A stretch of DNA of 64,000 nucleotides. Origin: JAWXUC01 sp044432975. Its GTDB lineage: Bacteria; Pseudomonadota; Alphaproteobacteria; RF32; CAG-239. A model generated the notes under the pieces. The model saw only the letters and a list, made by a program, of their open reading frames with translations. It did no database searches and was not told the DNA's origin. Below, one piece after another: positions 24,837-33,153 of the stretch (positions within the stretch are counted from its first letter, which is position 1; every line of letters starts with the position of its first letter). Made by a program: the position numbers and the translations under genes. The DNA lies in NCBI GenBank assembly GCA_044432975.1, contig JAWXUC010000004.1:62001-126000 (forward strand). The letters are read 5' to 3'.

Positions 24837-24903
24837 TGTAGAGCGGGGGCTTGCTCCCGCCGTTGCGCAGTGCCTCACGGCGGGAGCAAGCCCCCGCCCT
24901 ACA
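24837..24903. repeat. GC-rich 27-bp inverted repeat (hairpin)
   Basis: The arms 24837-24863 and 24877-24903 match in 26 of 27 positions around a 13-base loop. The arms are very GC-rich (GGGGGCTTGCTCCCGCCGT) in DNA that is otherwise about 75% AT. No T-run follows. Outer bases TGTAG/CTACA are typical of dispersed palindromic elements. The gap from 24904 to 25089 holds no other feature I can support. Confidence 0.7.
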
Positions 24904-25089
24904 GTAAATAGCCCAAAAAAGCACTTATTTTTTTCTTATACGAATCTCGCGTTATATTTTATTGTGAAAAGAGTGTTTATTGATGTTGTTTGTTTGGTGA
25001 TAGAGGATTTTTAGGGGATATGTTGTTTTTTTGTTGAATTGTTTAATTGTTTATATATTCTATAATCAAACTTTATAAGGATTTTAATT

Positions 25090-25734
25090 ATGACTATTAC
25101 TGCTATACTTGTTATTTGTGCTTTGGTTGGATATTTGATTGGATCTATCCCTTTTGGTTTGGTTTTGACTAAAATGGTTGGAATAAATTTAAGAGAAGTT
25201 GGGCCAGGGACTATTGGAGCAACAAATGTTTTGCGTACTGGTAGAAAAGATTTAGCTTTGGCGACTGTTGTTTTAGATGCATTTAAGGCAGGTATTGTTG
25301 CAATTTTAGCATTGCATTTACTTGCAAACACAGATGTTGTTGTATTTGGGACGGTAGCTCCATTTAATCAAGTTGCTTCTTTGTTGGCTGGTTTTATGGC
25401 TATTGTTGGGCATAATTTTCCAGTTTGGTTGAAGTTTAAGGGTGGAAAAGGGGTTGCATCTTCTCTAGGTTTTATATTATGCACATCTCCTGTTGTAGCG
25501 CTTTTGGGCTTTGGGGTTTGGTTAATTATGGCGTTTAGGTTTAAGTATTCTTCATTGGCGGCTATTGTTGCTTGTGTGTTTGTACCTGTATTTGCTTTTT
25601 ATTTTGCAACCCCAGTTTATATAATGTGTTATTCTTTGGTGGCATTGTTAGTAATTGTTCGTCATCATTCAAATATTTCTCGTTTAATTAAAGGCGAGGA
25701 AACAAAAATTAGTTTTAAGAAAAAGGATAAATAA
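25090..25734 (+). CDS. plsY: Acyl-phosphate:glycerol-3-phosphate acyltransferase
   Basis: The 214-residue inner-membrane enzyme makes lysophosphatidate from acyl-phosphate. The three conserved cytoplasmic loops are visible: GSIPFGLVLTK, REVGPGTIGATNVLRTGRK, and GHNFPVWLKFKGGKGVASSLG. Five to six membrane helices alternate with them. ATG follows AAGGATTTTAATT. It is 2 bases upstream of ppa. Confidence 0.95.
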   Translation: MTITAILVICALVGYLIGSIPFGLVLTKMVGINLREVGPGTIGATNVLRTGRKDLALATVVLDAFKAGIVAILALHLLANTDVVVFGTVAPFNQVASLLAGFMAIVGHNFPVWLKFKGGKGVASSLGFILCTSPVVALLGFGVWLIMAFRFKYSSLAAIVACVFVPVFAFYFATPVYIMCYSLVALLVIVRHHSNISRLIKGEETKISFKKKDK

Positions 25735-25736
25735 AA

Positions 25737-26267
25737 ATGAAATTTCACCCATGGCATAGTGTTAGTTTTGGAGAAAATGCTCCAGATGAAATTACGGCGA
25801 TTATTGAAGTGCCAAAAGGTTCTCAAATAAAATATGAACTTGATAAACCAAGCGGAATGCTTAAAGTTGATAGAATTTTATATTCTGCGGTGCATTATCC
25901 TGCAAACTATGGTTTTATTCCTCAAACTTATTGTGATGATAATGATCCATTGGATGTGTTGGTATTGTGTCAGGTAAAAGTTGACCCATTGTCTTTAATG
26001 AGGGTTCGTCCTATTGGGGTTATGAAAATGATAGATCAAGGTGAGGCGGATGATAAAATTATTGCAGTTCATGTTGATGATCCAGAATATTGTCATTATA
26101 CATCAATAAGCCAACTTTCTCCACATATTTTAAAGACACTTCGCAGATTTTTTGAGGATTATAAAATCTTAGAAAATAAAGAAGTAAAAATTGAAAGCTT
26201 TTTGGATGCTCAAGATGCAAAGAGAATCATAAATGAGGCTATAGTACTTTATAGAGAAAAGTTTTAA
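25737..26267 (+). CDS. ppa: Inorganic pyrophosphatase
   Basis: The 176-residue family I soluble pyrophosphatase shows the nucleophile and metal-binding loop YPANYGFIPQTYCDDNDPLDVLVL with the conserved aspartates, and KIIAVHVDDPEY further on. Length is normal. It probably shares a transcript with plsY, pulling lipid and other biosynthetic reactions forward by removing pyrophosphate. Confidence 0.96.
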   Translation: MKFHPWHSVSFGENAPDEITAIIEVPKGSQIKYELDKPSGMLKVDRILYSAVHYPANYGFIPQTYCDDNDPLDVLVLCQVKVDPLSLMRVRPIGVMKMIDQGEADDKIIAVHVDDPEYCHYTSISQLSPHILKTLRRFFEDYKILENKEVKIESFLDAQDAKRIINEAIVLYREKF

Positions 26268-26280
26268 GGTTATAGTAATA

Positions 26281-26316
26281 TTTTTGATTGGATTTCGGAT
26301 CAAGTCCGCAATGACG
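26281..26316. repeat. Degenerate relative of the GIY-YIG inverted repeat
   Basis: TTTTTGATTGGAT at the left and CGCAATGACG at the right match the right end of the GIY-YIG unit (12818-12852), but the middle differs and forms its own CGGA/TCCG hairpin. It is a lone copy without a gene. Confidence 0.45.
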
Positions 26317-26347
26317 TAAAACCCTCTATATTGTAGGTGTAATAAAA

Positions 26348-26380
26348 ATCCCGCCGATGTTGTGATAACATGGGCGGGAT
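26348..26380. terminator. Hairpin terminator after ppa
   Basis: ATCCCGCC pairs with GGCGGGAT, and ATGTT with AACAT inside it. It is a strong symmetrical hairpin, with A-rich and T-rich flanks. Confidence 0.65.
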
Positions 26381-26413
26381 TAAATTTAGTCTTCTAAGAA
26401 TGTTTCAGAAACT

Positions 26414-26577
26414 CTAGAGCTTTTAATGGTTAAATAGACTAATTTTTTGCTCGTCTTTTTATTTTTGTTTTTTGACTTTTCTCCTTATGGAGAGCCTACT
26501 CCACTGCGTCAAAAAGCCAAATCCAAAAATAAAAATCCTTCACAAAAATGATTCTATTTAATTGTTAAAAACTCTAG
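26414..26577. repeat. MITE-like hairpin repeat, copy 2
   Basis: The interior matches the copy at 1553-1712 almost base for base, including the block CTTATGGAGAGCCTACTCCA. The terminal repeats are less perfect here (CTAGAGCTTTTAATGGTTAA against the complement of TTAATTGTTAAAAACTCTAG). Its right end supplies the last codons and stop of the membrane protein gene on the minus strand. Confidence 0.8.
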
Positions 26578-26959
26578 TGGTGATTGAAACAATTATAGAT
26601 GTGCAAGCAGTAATTGCTGACCACACGGGTAGGTTGTAATAGATTAGTATTCCTGATGCAAGCATTGTGGTGCTTGCTATAAGTGCTTTTTTGTTTATGT
26701 AACTAAAATTACTTATTGTTATATAATCTATTATAGTGCTTCCTCCTATCCTTGTTTCGCTGATTTCTTCACGTTTTTTTCTTCTTTTACTTATTAGTGA
26801 TATTGAAGATATGGCGCTAACAATGATGTATCCTAAGAGTCCAAGCGGGGTGTAGTTGTCTCTTGCTAGATAAAAAATTGTTAATGCTGTGATGATGCTT
26901 AACCAGAGTAGTGTTAGTACTAAATTGCGGGATAAAAACTTTTTGATTGGCTTTTTCAT
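26558..26959 (-). CDS. Small membrane protein of unknown function
   Basis: The 133-residue product has four probable membrane segments (LVLTLLWLSIITALTIFYLA, LGLLGYIIVSAISSISLI, ALIASTTMLASGILIYY, WSAITACTSIIVSITT) separated by a basic loop RKKREEISETR. I recognise no family. The final residues VFNN and the stop are encoded by the MITE-like repeat, so the original C-terminus may have been changed by that insertion. Confidence 0.55.
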   Translation of the reverse strand: MKKPIKKFLSRNLVLTLLWLSIITALTIFYLARDNYTPLGLLGYIIVSAISSISLISKRRKKREEISETRIGGSTIIDYITISNFSYINKKALIASTTMLASGILIYYNLPVWSAITACTSIIVSITTRVFNN

Positions 26960-27102
26960 AGCTTTTTATGTTTTAATTGTTTGTATTTAATTTATGTTCG
27001 AATCACTTTTATTATAATACTGTTGTTTTGTCAAATATTTTTTCTAAAACTGACTCAACCTGAATCGGGGCTTGAAAAATAAAATAAAAAATATGCAATA
27101 AA

Positions 27103-27290
27103 GTGCTTGCATATTATAATCAGATATGTTACAAACCCAGCAATAGTTAAGAATCGGTAAACAGAATCGATGATTGATTATGATATAAAATATTGATGTA
27201 AGCACCTGTTGGTTTAGGCTGGCAAAGGGTTTGCGCTCAGAAAATTTTATAATCGCCGATAAAGACGTTGTGTTTTTCTTTGGCGATTAT
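27103..27290 (+). promoter_or_regulatory. Structured leader of the S10 operon
   Basis: The 358-base gap before rpsJ contains a long-range pairing (GTGCTTGCAT near 27103 with ATGTAAGCAC near 27195). A strong hairpin 27249-27257/27282-27290 (ATAATCGCC with GGCGATTAT) is extended by AAAGA/TCTTT and ends 27 bases before the rpsJ start. A TATAAT at 27115-27120 may be a -10 box. S10 leaders in other bacteria bind ribosomal protein L4 for feedback control; whether this one does is inference. Confidence 0.45.
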
Positions 27291-27317
27291 GTTATAACAA
27301 AGGAAAAGAATTTTATT

Positions 27318-27626
27318 ATGGATACACAAAATATAAGAATTCGCCTTAAGGCTTTTGACCATAGATTGTTAGATTTATCTACAAAAGAAATCGTTGGTAC
27401 AGCAAAAAGAACTGGGGCAGATGTTAGAGGACCAATTCCTCTTCCTACAAAAATCGCAAAGTGGACAGTTAACAAATCTCCACACGTTGATAAAAAGTCT
27501 AGAGAACAATTTGAGATTAGAACTCACAAAAGACTTCTAGACATAATGAACCCAACTCCTCAAACTGTTGATGCCCTTATGAAATTAGACTTGGCAGCTG
27601 GAGTTAATGTTGAGATTAAACTTTAA
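27318..27626 (+). CDS. rpsJ: 30S ribosomal protein S10
   Basis: The 102-residue product carries the S10 signature (RGPIPLPTKIAKWTVNKSPHVDKKSREQFE, given here as the segment around residues 40-70) and ends LAAGVNVEIKL. ATG 27318 matches the family start (QNIRIRLKAFDHRLLD) and follows AGGAAAAG; a longer frame from 27231 runs through the leader hairpin. It is first in the S10+spc cluster. No tuf, fusA or rpsL genes are just upstream. Confidence 0.97.
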   Translation: MDTQNIRIRLKAFDHRLLDLSTKEIVGTAKRTGADVRGPIPLPTKIAKWTVNKSPHVDKKSREQFEIRTHKRLLDIMNPTPQTVDALMKLDLAAGVNVEIKL

Positions 27627-27710
27627 GTCTCTTAAAATAAATTAAAGTATGTAACAATGTTGATATTTTGAAAAACAAATAATCAACCTATTGAAAAGGA
27701 AAATATAAAA

Positions 27711-28448
27711 ATGCGTACAGGTTTAATTGCAAAAAAGCTTGGTATGTCTCGTATTTTTAAGGCGGACGGAACTCATGTTCCAGTAACTGTTTTGGCTGTT
27801 GAAGGCTTAAAAGTAGTTGCTACTAAAACATTAGAAAAAGATGGTTATAGCGCAGTACAATTGGGTGCAGGCGTTGCAAAATCTAAAAATGTTACAAAAC
27901 CGCTTAAAGGACATTATGCAAAAGCAGGCGTTGAGCCAGCTAAAAAACTTGCAGAATTCAGAGTTTCTGAAGATTGCATGTTGAATGTTGGTGACGAATT
28001 GAGTGCAGAGCACTTTATCGTTGGTCAATATGTTGACGTAACAGGTACATCTATCGGTAAAGGTTTTGCTGGTGCGATGAAGCGTCATAACTTTGCTGGT
28101 TTAGAAGCTACACACGGTGTGTCTATTTCTCACCGTTCTCATGGTTCTACTGGTCAATGTCAAGAGCCTGGTAGAGTGTTTAAAGGTAAAAAAATGGCTG
28201 GTCAAATGGGTAACAAACGTGTAAACGTTCAAAACCTTTTAATTGAAGCTACAGATGCAGAAAGAAACTTATTGTTTATTAAAGGTGCCGTTCCTGGTTC
28301 TGAAAACTCTTGGGTTTATGTTGCAGATGCAGTTAAAAGACCATCTAAAGAACAATTACCTACACCTGCTGGTTTAGTTAAAAAAGCAAATCCTGCAAAA
28401 GTTGAAGTAGCAGAAGTTTCTGCTGAAACAACAGAGGTAAAGGAATAA
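27711..28448 (+). CDS. rplC: 50S ribosomal protein L3
   Basis: The 245-residue protein starts MRTGLIAKKLGMSRIF and contains the conserved loop SHRSHGSTGQCQEPGRVFKG that reaches towards the peptidyl-transferase centre. The last ~35 residues (KKANPAKVEVAEVSAETTE) form a low-complexity acidic extension beyond the family core. Confidence 0.97.
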   Translation: MRTGLIAKKLGMSRIFKADGTHVPVTVLAVEGLKVVATKTLEKDGYSAVQLGAGVAKSKNVTKPLKGHYAKAGVEPAKKLAEFRVSEDCMLNVGDELSAEHFIVGQYVDVTGTSIGKGFAGAMKRHNFAGLEATHGVSISHRSHGSTGQCQEPGRVFKGKKMAGQMGNKRVNVQNLLIEATDAERNLLFIKGAVPGSENSWVYVADAVKRPSKEQLPTPAGLVKKANPAKVEVAEVSAETTEVKE

Positions 28449-28452
28449 TAAA

Positions 28453-29073
28453 ATGAAATTAGATGTTATTAATTTTGAAAATAAAAGCGTGGGTTCTGTT
28501 GAACTTAATGAAGCTATTTTCGGTTTAGACGTTAGAGCTGACATTTTACACCGTGTTGTAAATTGGCAGTTGGCTAAAGCTCAAGCTGGTACTCATGCTA
28601 CAAAAGGACGTTCTGACATTTCTTTAACACCAAAAAAACCTTTTAAACAAAAAGGTGGTGGTAGAGCTCGTCAAGGTTCTATGAAAGGTCCTCAATTTAG
28701 AGGTGGTGGTGTGGCTTTTGGTCCTGTTGTTAGAGATCATTCACACGAATTAACTAAAAAGTTTAGAAAGCTTGGATTGAAGACTGCTTTGTCTGCAAAA
28801 GCTAAAGATGGTAAACTTGTTATCGTTGAAGATGCAAAATTATCAGCTCCAAAAACTAAAGACTTGTTAAACATTGTTAAAGTTTGTGGTTTTGATAATT
28901 CTTTGTTCGTTGCTGGTAACGAAGTTGATGCAAACTTTGCTCTTGCTTCTCGTGCTATTGTTGGTGTAGATGTTTTGCCAACTATTGGTGCTAACGTTTA
29001 TGATATTTTACGTCGTGACAAATTGGTGTTGACTAAAGATGCTGTTGTTGCATTAGAGGAGAGATTGAAATGA
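28453..29073 (+). CDS. rplD: 50S ribosomal protein L4
   Basis: The 206-residue product has the exit-tunnel loop GGGRARQGSMKGPQFRGGG (residues ~70-90) and ends in the typical DKLVLTKDAVVALEERL. In other bacteria L4 represses its own operon through the S10 leader. It overlaps rplW by four bases. Confidence 0.97.
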   Translation: MKLDVINFENKSVGSVELNEAIFGLDVRADILHRVVNWQLAKAQAGTHATKGRSDISLTPKKPFKQKGGGRARQGSMKGPQFRGGGVAFGPVVRDHSHELTKKFRKLGLKTALSAKAKDGKLVIVEDAKLSAPKTKDLLNIVKVCGFDNSLFVAGNEVDANFALASRAIVGVDVLPTIGANVYDILRRDKLVLTKDAVVALEERLK

Positions 29074-29384
29074 GTAAAACAAAATCTAATGAAATGACTG
29101 TTAAAATTTATGATACTTTAACTCGTCCAGTTATTACTGAAAAAGCTATGATTGCTTCAGAAGCTGGTAAATATATCTTCAAAGTTGCTTCTTGGGCTAC
29201 TAAAAAAGATATTAAAGCCGCTGTTGAGTCTATCTTTAATGTTAAAGTAACTAAAGTTAACACAATTAACCAATTTGGTAAAGAAAAACGCTTTAGAGGC
29301 CATTTAGGTCAACGTTCTGATTACAGAAAAGCTGTTATTTCTTTAGCTGATGGTCAAGCAATTGACGTTACTACAGGAGTATAA
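29070..29384 (+). CDS. rplW: 50S ribosomal protein L23
   Basis: The 104-residue protein shows RPVITEKAMIASEAGKYIF and the VNTINQFGKEKRFRG loop. It sits at the tunnel exit where trigger factor and SRP dock. The start overlaps the end of rplD. Confidence 0.96.
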   Translation: MSKTKSNEMTVKIYDTLTRPVITEKAMIASEAGKYIFKVASWATKKDIKAAVESIFNVKVTKVNTINQFGKEKRFRGHLGQRSDYRKAVISLADGQAIDVTTGV

Positions 29385-29388
29385 GATT

Positions 29389-30225
29389 ATGGCGTTAAAA
29401 ACTTTTAAACCTACTACTCCTTCTATGCGTCAACTTGTTATTGTTGACAGAAGTGAGTTGCACAAAGGAAAACCTGAAAAAACTTTAACTGTTGGTTTAA
29501 CAAAAACTGGTGGTAGAGATAATTTTGGGCATGTTACATCAAGAAGAAAAGGTGGCGGTCATAAACAAAAATATCGTATTATTGACTTTAAGCGTAATAA
29601 ATTTGATGTAGAGGCTACTGTTGAAAGAATTGAATATGATCCTAACAGATCTTCTTTCATTGCATTAGTTAATTATACAGATGGAGAAAAAGCTTATATT
29701 TTGGCTCCTCAAAGATTAAAAGCTGGTGATAAAGTGATTGCTGCTCAAAAAGCAGACATCAAACCAGGTAATGCTATGCCTTTGAAAAATATGCCTGTTG
29801 GTACAATCATCCACAATATTGAGATGAAAGTTGGTAAAGGCGGACAAATGGTTCGTTCTGCTGGTTGTTATGCTCAATTAGTTGGTAAAGATGCTGGTTA
29901 TGCTCAACTTAAACTTTCTTCTGGAGAGTTGAGAGTTGTTAGAGAAGAATGTTTGGCTACTGTTGGTGCAGTATCAAACCCTGATAACCAAAACAAAAAT
30001 CTTGGTAAAGCTGGTAGAAATAGATGGTTAGGTAATCGTCCTGTTTCTCGTGGTGTTGCTATGAACCCAGTTGATCACCCAATGGGTGGTGGTGAAGGTC
30101 GTACATCTGGTGGCCGTCATCCAGTTACTCCATGGGGTAAACCAACTAAGGGTAAGAAAACTCGTTCTAACAAGAAGACAGATCAATTTGTAATTAGATC
30201 TCGTCATGCAAACAAAAAGAAATAG
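29389..30225 (+). CDS. rplB: 50S ribosomal protein L2
   Basis: The 278-residue protein begins MALKTFKPTTPSMRQLVIVD and has the conserved C-terminal loop AMNPVDHPMGGGEGRTSGG, which includes the histidine near the peptidyl-transferase centre. ATG 29389 fits the family; a longer in-frame reading from 29350 overlaps rplW. Confidence 0.97.
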   Translation: MALKTFKPTTPSMRQLVIVDRSELHKGKPEKTLTVGLTKTGGRDNFGHVTSRRKGGGHKQKYRIIDFKRNKFDVEATVERIEYDPNRSSFIALVNYTDGEKAYILAPQRLKAGDKVIAAQKADIKPGNAMPLKNMPVGTIIHNIEMKVGKGGQMVRSAGCYAQLVGKDAGYAQLKLSSGELRVVREECLATVGAVSNPDNQNKNLGKAGRNRWLGNRPVSRGVAMNPVDHPMGGGEGRTSGGRHPVTPWGKPTKGKKTRSNKKTDQFVIRSRHANKKK

Positions 30226-30237
30226 GGAGATAAAAAT

Positions 30238-30516
30238 ATGACACGTTCCGTATGGAAAGGCCCATTTGTAGATGGTTATCTTCTAAAAAAAGCAGATAAA
30301 GCTAGATCAGCTGGTAGAAATGAAGTGATTAAAATTTGGTCTCGTCGTTCTACAATGTTACCACAATTTGTTGGTTTAACATTTGGCGTTCACAATGGTC
30401 AAAAGTTTATCCCTGTTTTGGTTACAGAAGATATGATTGGACATAAATTTGGCGAATTCGCACCGACCCGTACTTATTGGGGTCATGCGGCTGACAAGAA
30501 AGCTAAGAGGAAATAA
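30238..30516 (+). CDS. rpsS: 30S ribosomal protein S19
   Basis: The 92-residue product has TRSVWKGPFVDGYLLKKADK and IWSRRSTMLPQFVGLTFGVH. It ends with a basic tail after GEFAPTRTYWGHAADKK. It has the standard length and position, and GGGAGATAAAAAT precedes the start. Confidence 0.97.
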   Translation: MTRSVWKGPFVDGYLLKKADKARSAGRNEVIKIWSRRSTMLPQFVGLTFGVHNGQKFIPVLVTEDMIGHKFGEFAPTRTYWGHAADKKAKRK

Positions 30517-30518
30517 AC

Positions 30519-30872
30519 ATGGTAGAAGAAAATAAAAAACAAGCAAAGGCAATTTGCAAATCTGTAAGAACTTCTCCATATAAACTAAACTTAGTGGCAG
30601 AATCAATCAGAGGCTTAAAAGCAGAAAAAGCTGTTGCAGAACTTACATTCTCTAAAAAGAGAGTAGCTGGTAACGTTTTAGCAACATTAAAATCTGCTAT
30701 TGCAAACGCTGAAAATAATCATTCATTAAACATTGACAAGCTAGTTGTTAGCGAAGCTTTTGTTGGTAAAGGTTTGGTTATGAAAAGAATGCACGCTAGA
30801 GGTAGAGGTAGAGGTGCTCGCATCTTGAAACCTTTCGCTAGTATAACAATCGTATTGAGTGAGAAGGAGTAA
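30519..30872 (+). CDS. rplV: 50S ribosomal protein L22
   Basis: The 117-residue protein has the CKSVRTSPYKLNLVAESIRG start. The C-terminal beta hairpin MKRMHARGRGRGARILKP lines the exit tunnel. Confidence 0.96.
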   Translation: MVEENKKQAKAICKSVRTSPYKLNLVAESIRGLKAEKAVAELTFSKKRVAGNVLATLKSAIANAENNHSLNIDKLVVSEAFVGKGLVMKRMHARGRGRGARILKPFASITIVLSEKE

Positions 30873-30876
30873 GAAG

Positions 30877-31548
30877 ATGGGACAAAAAGTTAATCCAACC
30901 AGTCTTCGTTTGGGTATTAATCGTACTTGGGATTCTAGATGGTATGCTGAGGCAGATTATTCAAAATTCCTTCATGAAGACGTAAAAATTAGAGAATTTT
31001 TGCAATCTAAATTAGCGCAAGCTGGTGTTGCAAGAATTGTTATTGAACGTCCAACTAAAAAAGCGAAAGTTACAATTCATACTGCTCGTCCAGGTATTGT
31101 AATTGGTAGAAAAGGACAAGATATTGAAACTTTAAGAAAAGATATTCAAAAATTGACTTCTTCAGAAGTTCAATTGAACATCTTAGAAGTTAGAAAACCT
31201 GAATTAGATGCTCAATTAGTAGCAGATGGTGTTGCTCAACAATTAGAAAAACGTGTTGCTTTTAGACGCGCTATGAAAAGAGTTATGCAAAATGCTATGC
31301 GTTTGGGTGCTGAAGGTATTAAAGTTGCTGTTTCTGGTCGTTTGAACGGTGCAGAAATTGCTAGAACTGAAGGTTATAGAGAAGGTCGTGTGCCTTTGCA
31401 TACTCTTCGTGCTGATATTGATTATGCAACTTCAACTGCTCGCACTACTTATGGTGCCTTGGGTATTAAAGTTTGGATCTACAAAGGTGATATTTTATCA
31501 CATGATCCAATGGCTCAAGATAAAAAGTTGACAGATAATAAAGGATAG
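30877..31548 (+). CDS. rpsC: 30S ribosomal protein S3
   Basis: The 223-residue product starts MGQKVNPTSLRLGINRTWDS. It has a KH domain with GIVIGRKGQDIETLRKDI and the C-terminal domain SGRLNGAEIARTEGYREGRV. ATG 30877 follows AGGAGTAAGA; the in-frame 30859 start overlaps rplV and lacks a ribosome site. Confidence 0.97.
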   Translation: MGQKVNPTSLRLGINRTWDSRWYAEADYSKFLHEDVKIREFLQSKLAQAGVARIVIERPTKKAKVTIHTARPGIVIGRKGQDIETLRKDIQKLTSSEVQLNILEVRKPELDAQLVADGVAQQLEKRVAFRRAMKRVMQNAMRLGAEGIKVAVSGRLNGAEIARTEGYREGRVPLHTLRADIDYATSTARTTYGALGIKVWIYKGDILSHDPMAQDKKLTDNKG

Positions 31549-31553
31549 TATAT

Positions 31554-31985
31554 ATGTTAAGTCCAAAAAGATTAAAATTCCGCAAAATGCACAAAGGTCG
31601 TATTCACGGCAATGCAAAAGGTGGTTATGAGTTGAACTTTGGTTCATTTGGCTTAAAGGCTTTATCTCCAGAGCGTATTACTGCTCGTCAGATTGAAGCT
31701 GCTCGTCGTGCGATTACTCGTGAGATGAAACGTGCTGGTAAAGTATGGATTAGAATATTCCCTGATTTGCCAGTTACTGATAAGCCTGCTGAAGTTCGTA
31801 TGGGTAAAGGTAAAGGTTCTGTTGAATATTGGGCAGCTAGAGTTTACCCTGGTAGAATTATGTTTGAGATTGACGGCGTTTCTGATGAAATCGCAAGATC
31901 TGCTTTGACACTTGGAGCTGCTAAGCTTCCTGTTCAAACTAAGATTGTTAAACGTCTTGCTTCAGATATGAAAGAAGGAGCATAA
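31554..31985 (+). CDS. rplP: 50S ribosomal protein L16
   Basis: The 143-residue protein begins MLSPKRLKFRKMHKGRIHG and contains MGKGKGSVEYWAARVYPG, the loop near the A and P sites. Normal L16 is ~137 residues; the C-terminus here has a few extra residues (ASDMKEGA). Confidence 0.97.
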   Translation: MLSPKRLKFRKMHKGRIHGNAKGGYELNFGSFGLKALSPERITARQIEAARRAITREMKRAGKVWIRIFPDLPVTDKPAEVRMGKGKGSVEYWAARVYPGRIMFEIDGVSDEIARSALTLGAAKLPVQTKIVKRLASDMKEGA

Positions 31986-31987
31986 AA

Positions 31988-32194
31988 ATGGCTAAAAAAG
32001 AAGTAAAATTAAGCGCTTTGAATGCCAAAGAGTTGAATGAAAAATTAATTTCTCTTAAACAAGAAGAATTTAATTTAAGAATTCAACATTCAACAGGTAG
32101 TTTGACTAATACAGCTAGTATTAGAAAAAATCGCAAAGAAATTGCAAGAGTTAACACTGCGTTAGCTTCTGCTAATAAAGAGGAGAATAAATAA
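31988..32194 (+). CDS. rpmC: 50S ribosomal protein L29
   Basis: The 68-residue two-helix protein has the signature LKQEEFNLRIQHSTGSLTNT followed by RKNRKEIARVNTAL. The stop overlaps the rpsQ start by one base. Confidence 0.95.
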   Translation: MAKKEVKLSALNAKELNEKLISLKQEEFNLRIQHSTGSLTNTASIRKNRKEIARVNTALASANKEENK

Positions 32195-32436
32195 TGCCTA
32201 AACGTATTTTACAAGGTGTTGTTGTAAGCGATAAACAAGAGAAAACTGTGGTTGTTAAAGTTGAACGCCAAGTTATGCATCCTGTTTATAAAAAATTCAT
32301 CAAAAAGAGCAAAAAATATCAAGCTCATGATGAGAATAATCAATTCAAAATTGGTGATGAAGTTAGAATAGAGGAATCTAAACCTATTTCAAAAACTAAA
32401 ACTTGGGTTGCTTTAGATAATAACACTGAAAATTAA
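32194..32436 (+). CDS. rpsQ: 30S ribosomal protein S17
   Basis: The 80-residue OB-fold protein begins MPKRILQGVVVSDKQEKTVV and contains KIGDEVRIEESKPISKTKTW, both family hallmarks. Confidence 0.96.
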   Translation: MPKRILQGVVVSDKQEKTVVVKVERQVMHPVYKKFIKKSKKYQAHDENNQFKIGDEVRIEESKPISKTKTWVALDNNTEN

Positions 32437-32450
32437 AAGGATTTAAGATA

Positions 32451-32819
32451 ATGATACAAATGCAAACTAACCTTGATGTTGCTGATAACAGTGGCGCTCG
32501 TCAGGTAATGTGCATTAAGGTCCTAGGCGGATCTAAAAGAATGCATGCTAGCGTAGGTGATGTTATTGTAGTGTCTATTAAAGATGCTATTCCTAGAGGT
32601 AAAGTGAAAAAAGGTGATGTTCACAAAGCTGTTATCGTAAGAACTGCTTTTGACATTAAAAGAAAAGATGGATCTGCTATTAGATTTGATAAAAACGCAG
32701 CTGTGTTAATCAATAAAGATGGTGAACCTATCGGAACTCGTATTTTTGGCCCAGTAACTCGTGAGTTGCGTGCTAAAAAGTTCATGAAAATTATTTCATT
32801 AGCACCGGAGGTATTATAA
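32451..32819 (+). CDS. rplN: 50S ribosomal protein L14
   Basis: The 122-residue product has the L14 start MIQMQTNLDVADNSGARQVM and the segment DKNAAVLINKDGEPIGTRIF. First gene of the spc part; 14 bases after rpsQ. Confidence 0.97.
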   Translation: MIQMQTNLDVADNSGARQVMCIKVLGGSKRMHASVGDVIVVSIKDAIPRGKVKKGDVHKAVIVRTAFDIKRKDGSAIRFDKNAAVLINKDGEPIGTRIFGPVTRELRAKKFMKIISLAPEVL

Positions 32820-32820
32820 C

Positions 32821-33132
32821 ATGCCAAAGTTAAAAATTAAAAAAGGTGATAACGTTGTTGTTATTACTGGAAATGATAAAGGCAAAACTGGTGAAGTTTT
32901 AAAAGCTTTGCCAGCAGAAAACAAAGTGCTAGTTAGTGGTGTTAACTTAGTTAAAAAACACAATAAACCTAGTCAAAACCAACCAGGTGGCATCGTTACT
33001 AAAGAAGCATATATTAATGTTTCTAACGTTGCATTAGTTGATTCAAAAACTGGAAAACCAACAAAAGTTTCTGTAAAAGAAGTTGATGGTAAAAAAGTTA
33101 GAGTTGCTAAGAAATCTGGCGAAACAGTTTAA
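32821..33132 (+). CDS. rplX: 50S ribosomal protein L24
   Basis: The 103-residue protein carries a KOW motif (KKGDNVVVITGNDKGKTGEV) and VNLVKKHNKPSQNQPGGIV. CGGAGG lies upstream of its ATG. Confidence 0.96.
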   Translation: MPKLKIKKGDNVVVITGNDKGKTGEVLKALPAENKVLVSGVNLVKKHNKPSQNQPGGIVTKEAYINVSNVALVDSKTGKPTKVSVKEVDGKKVRVAKKSGETV

Positions 33133-33153
33133 TAATTTAAGGGAAACTTTTAT

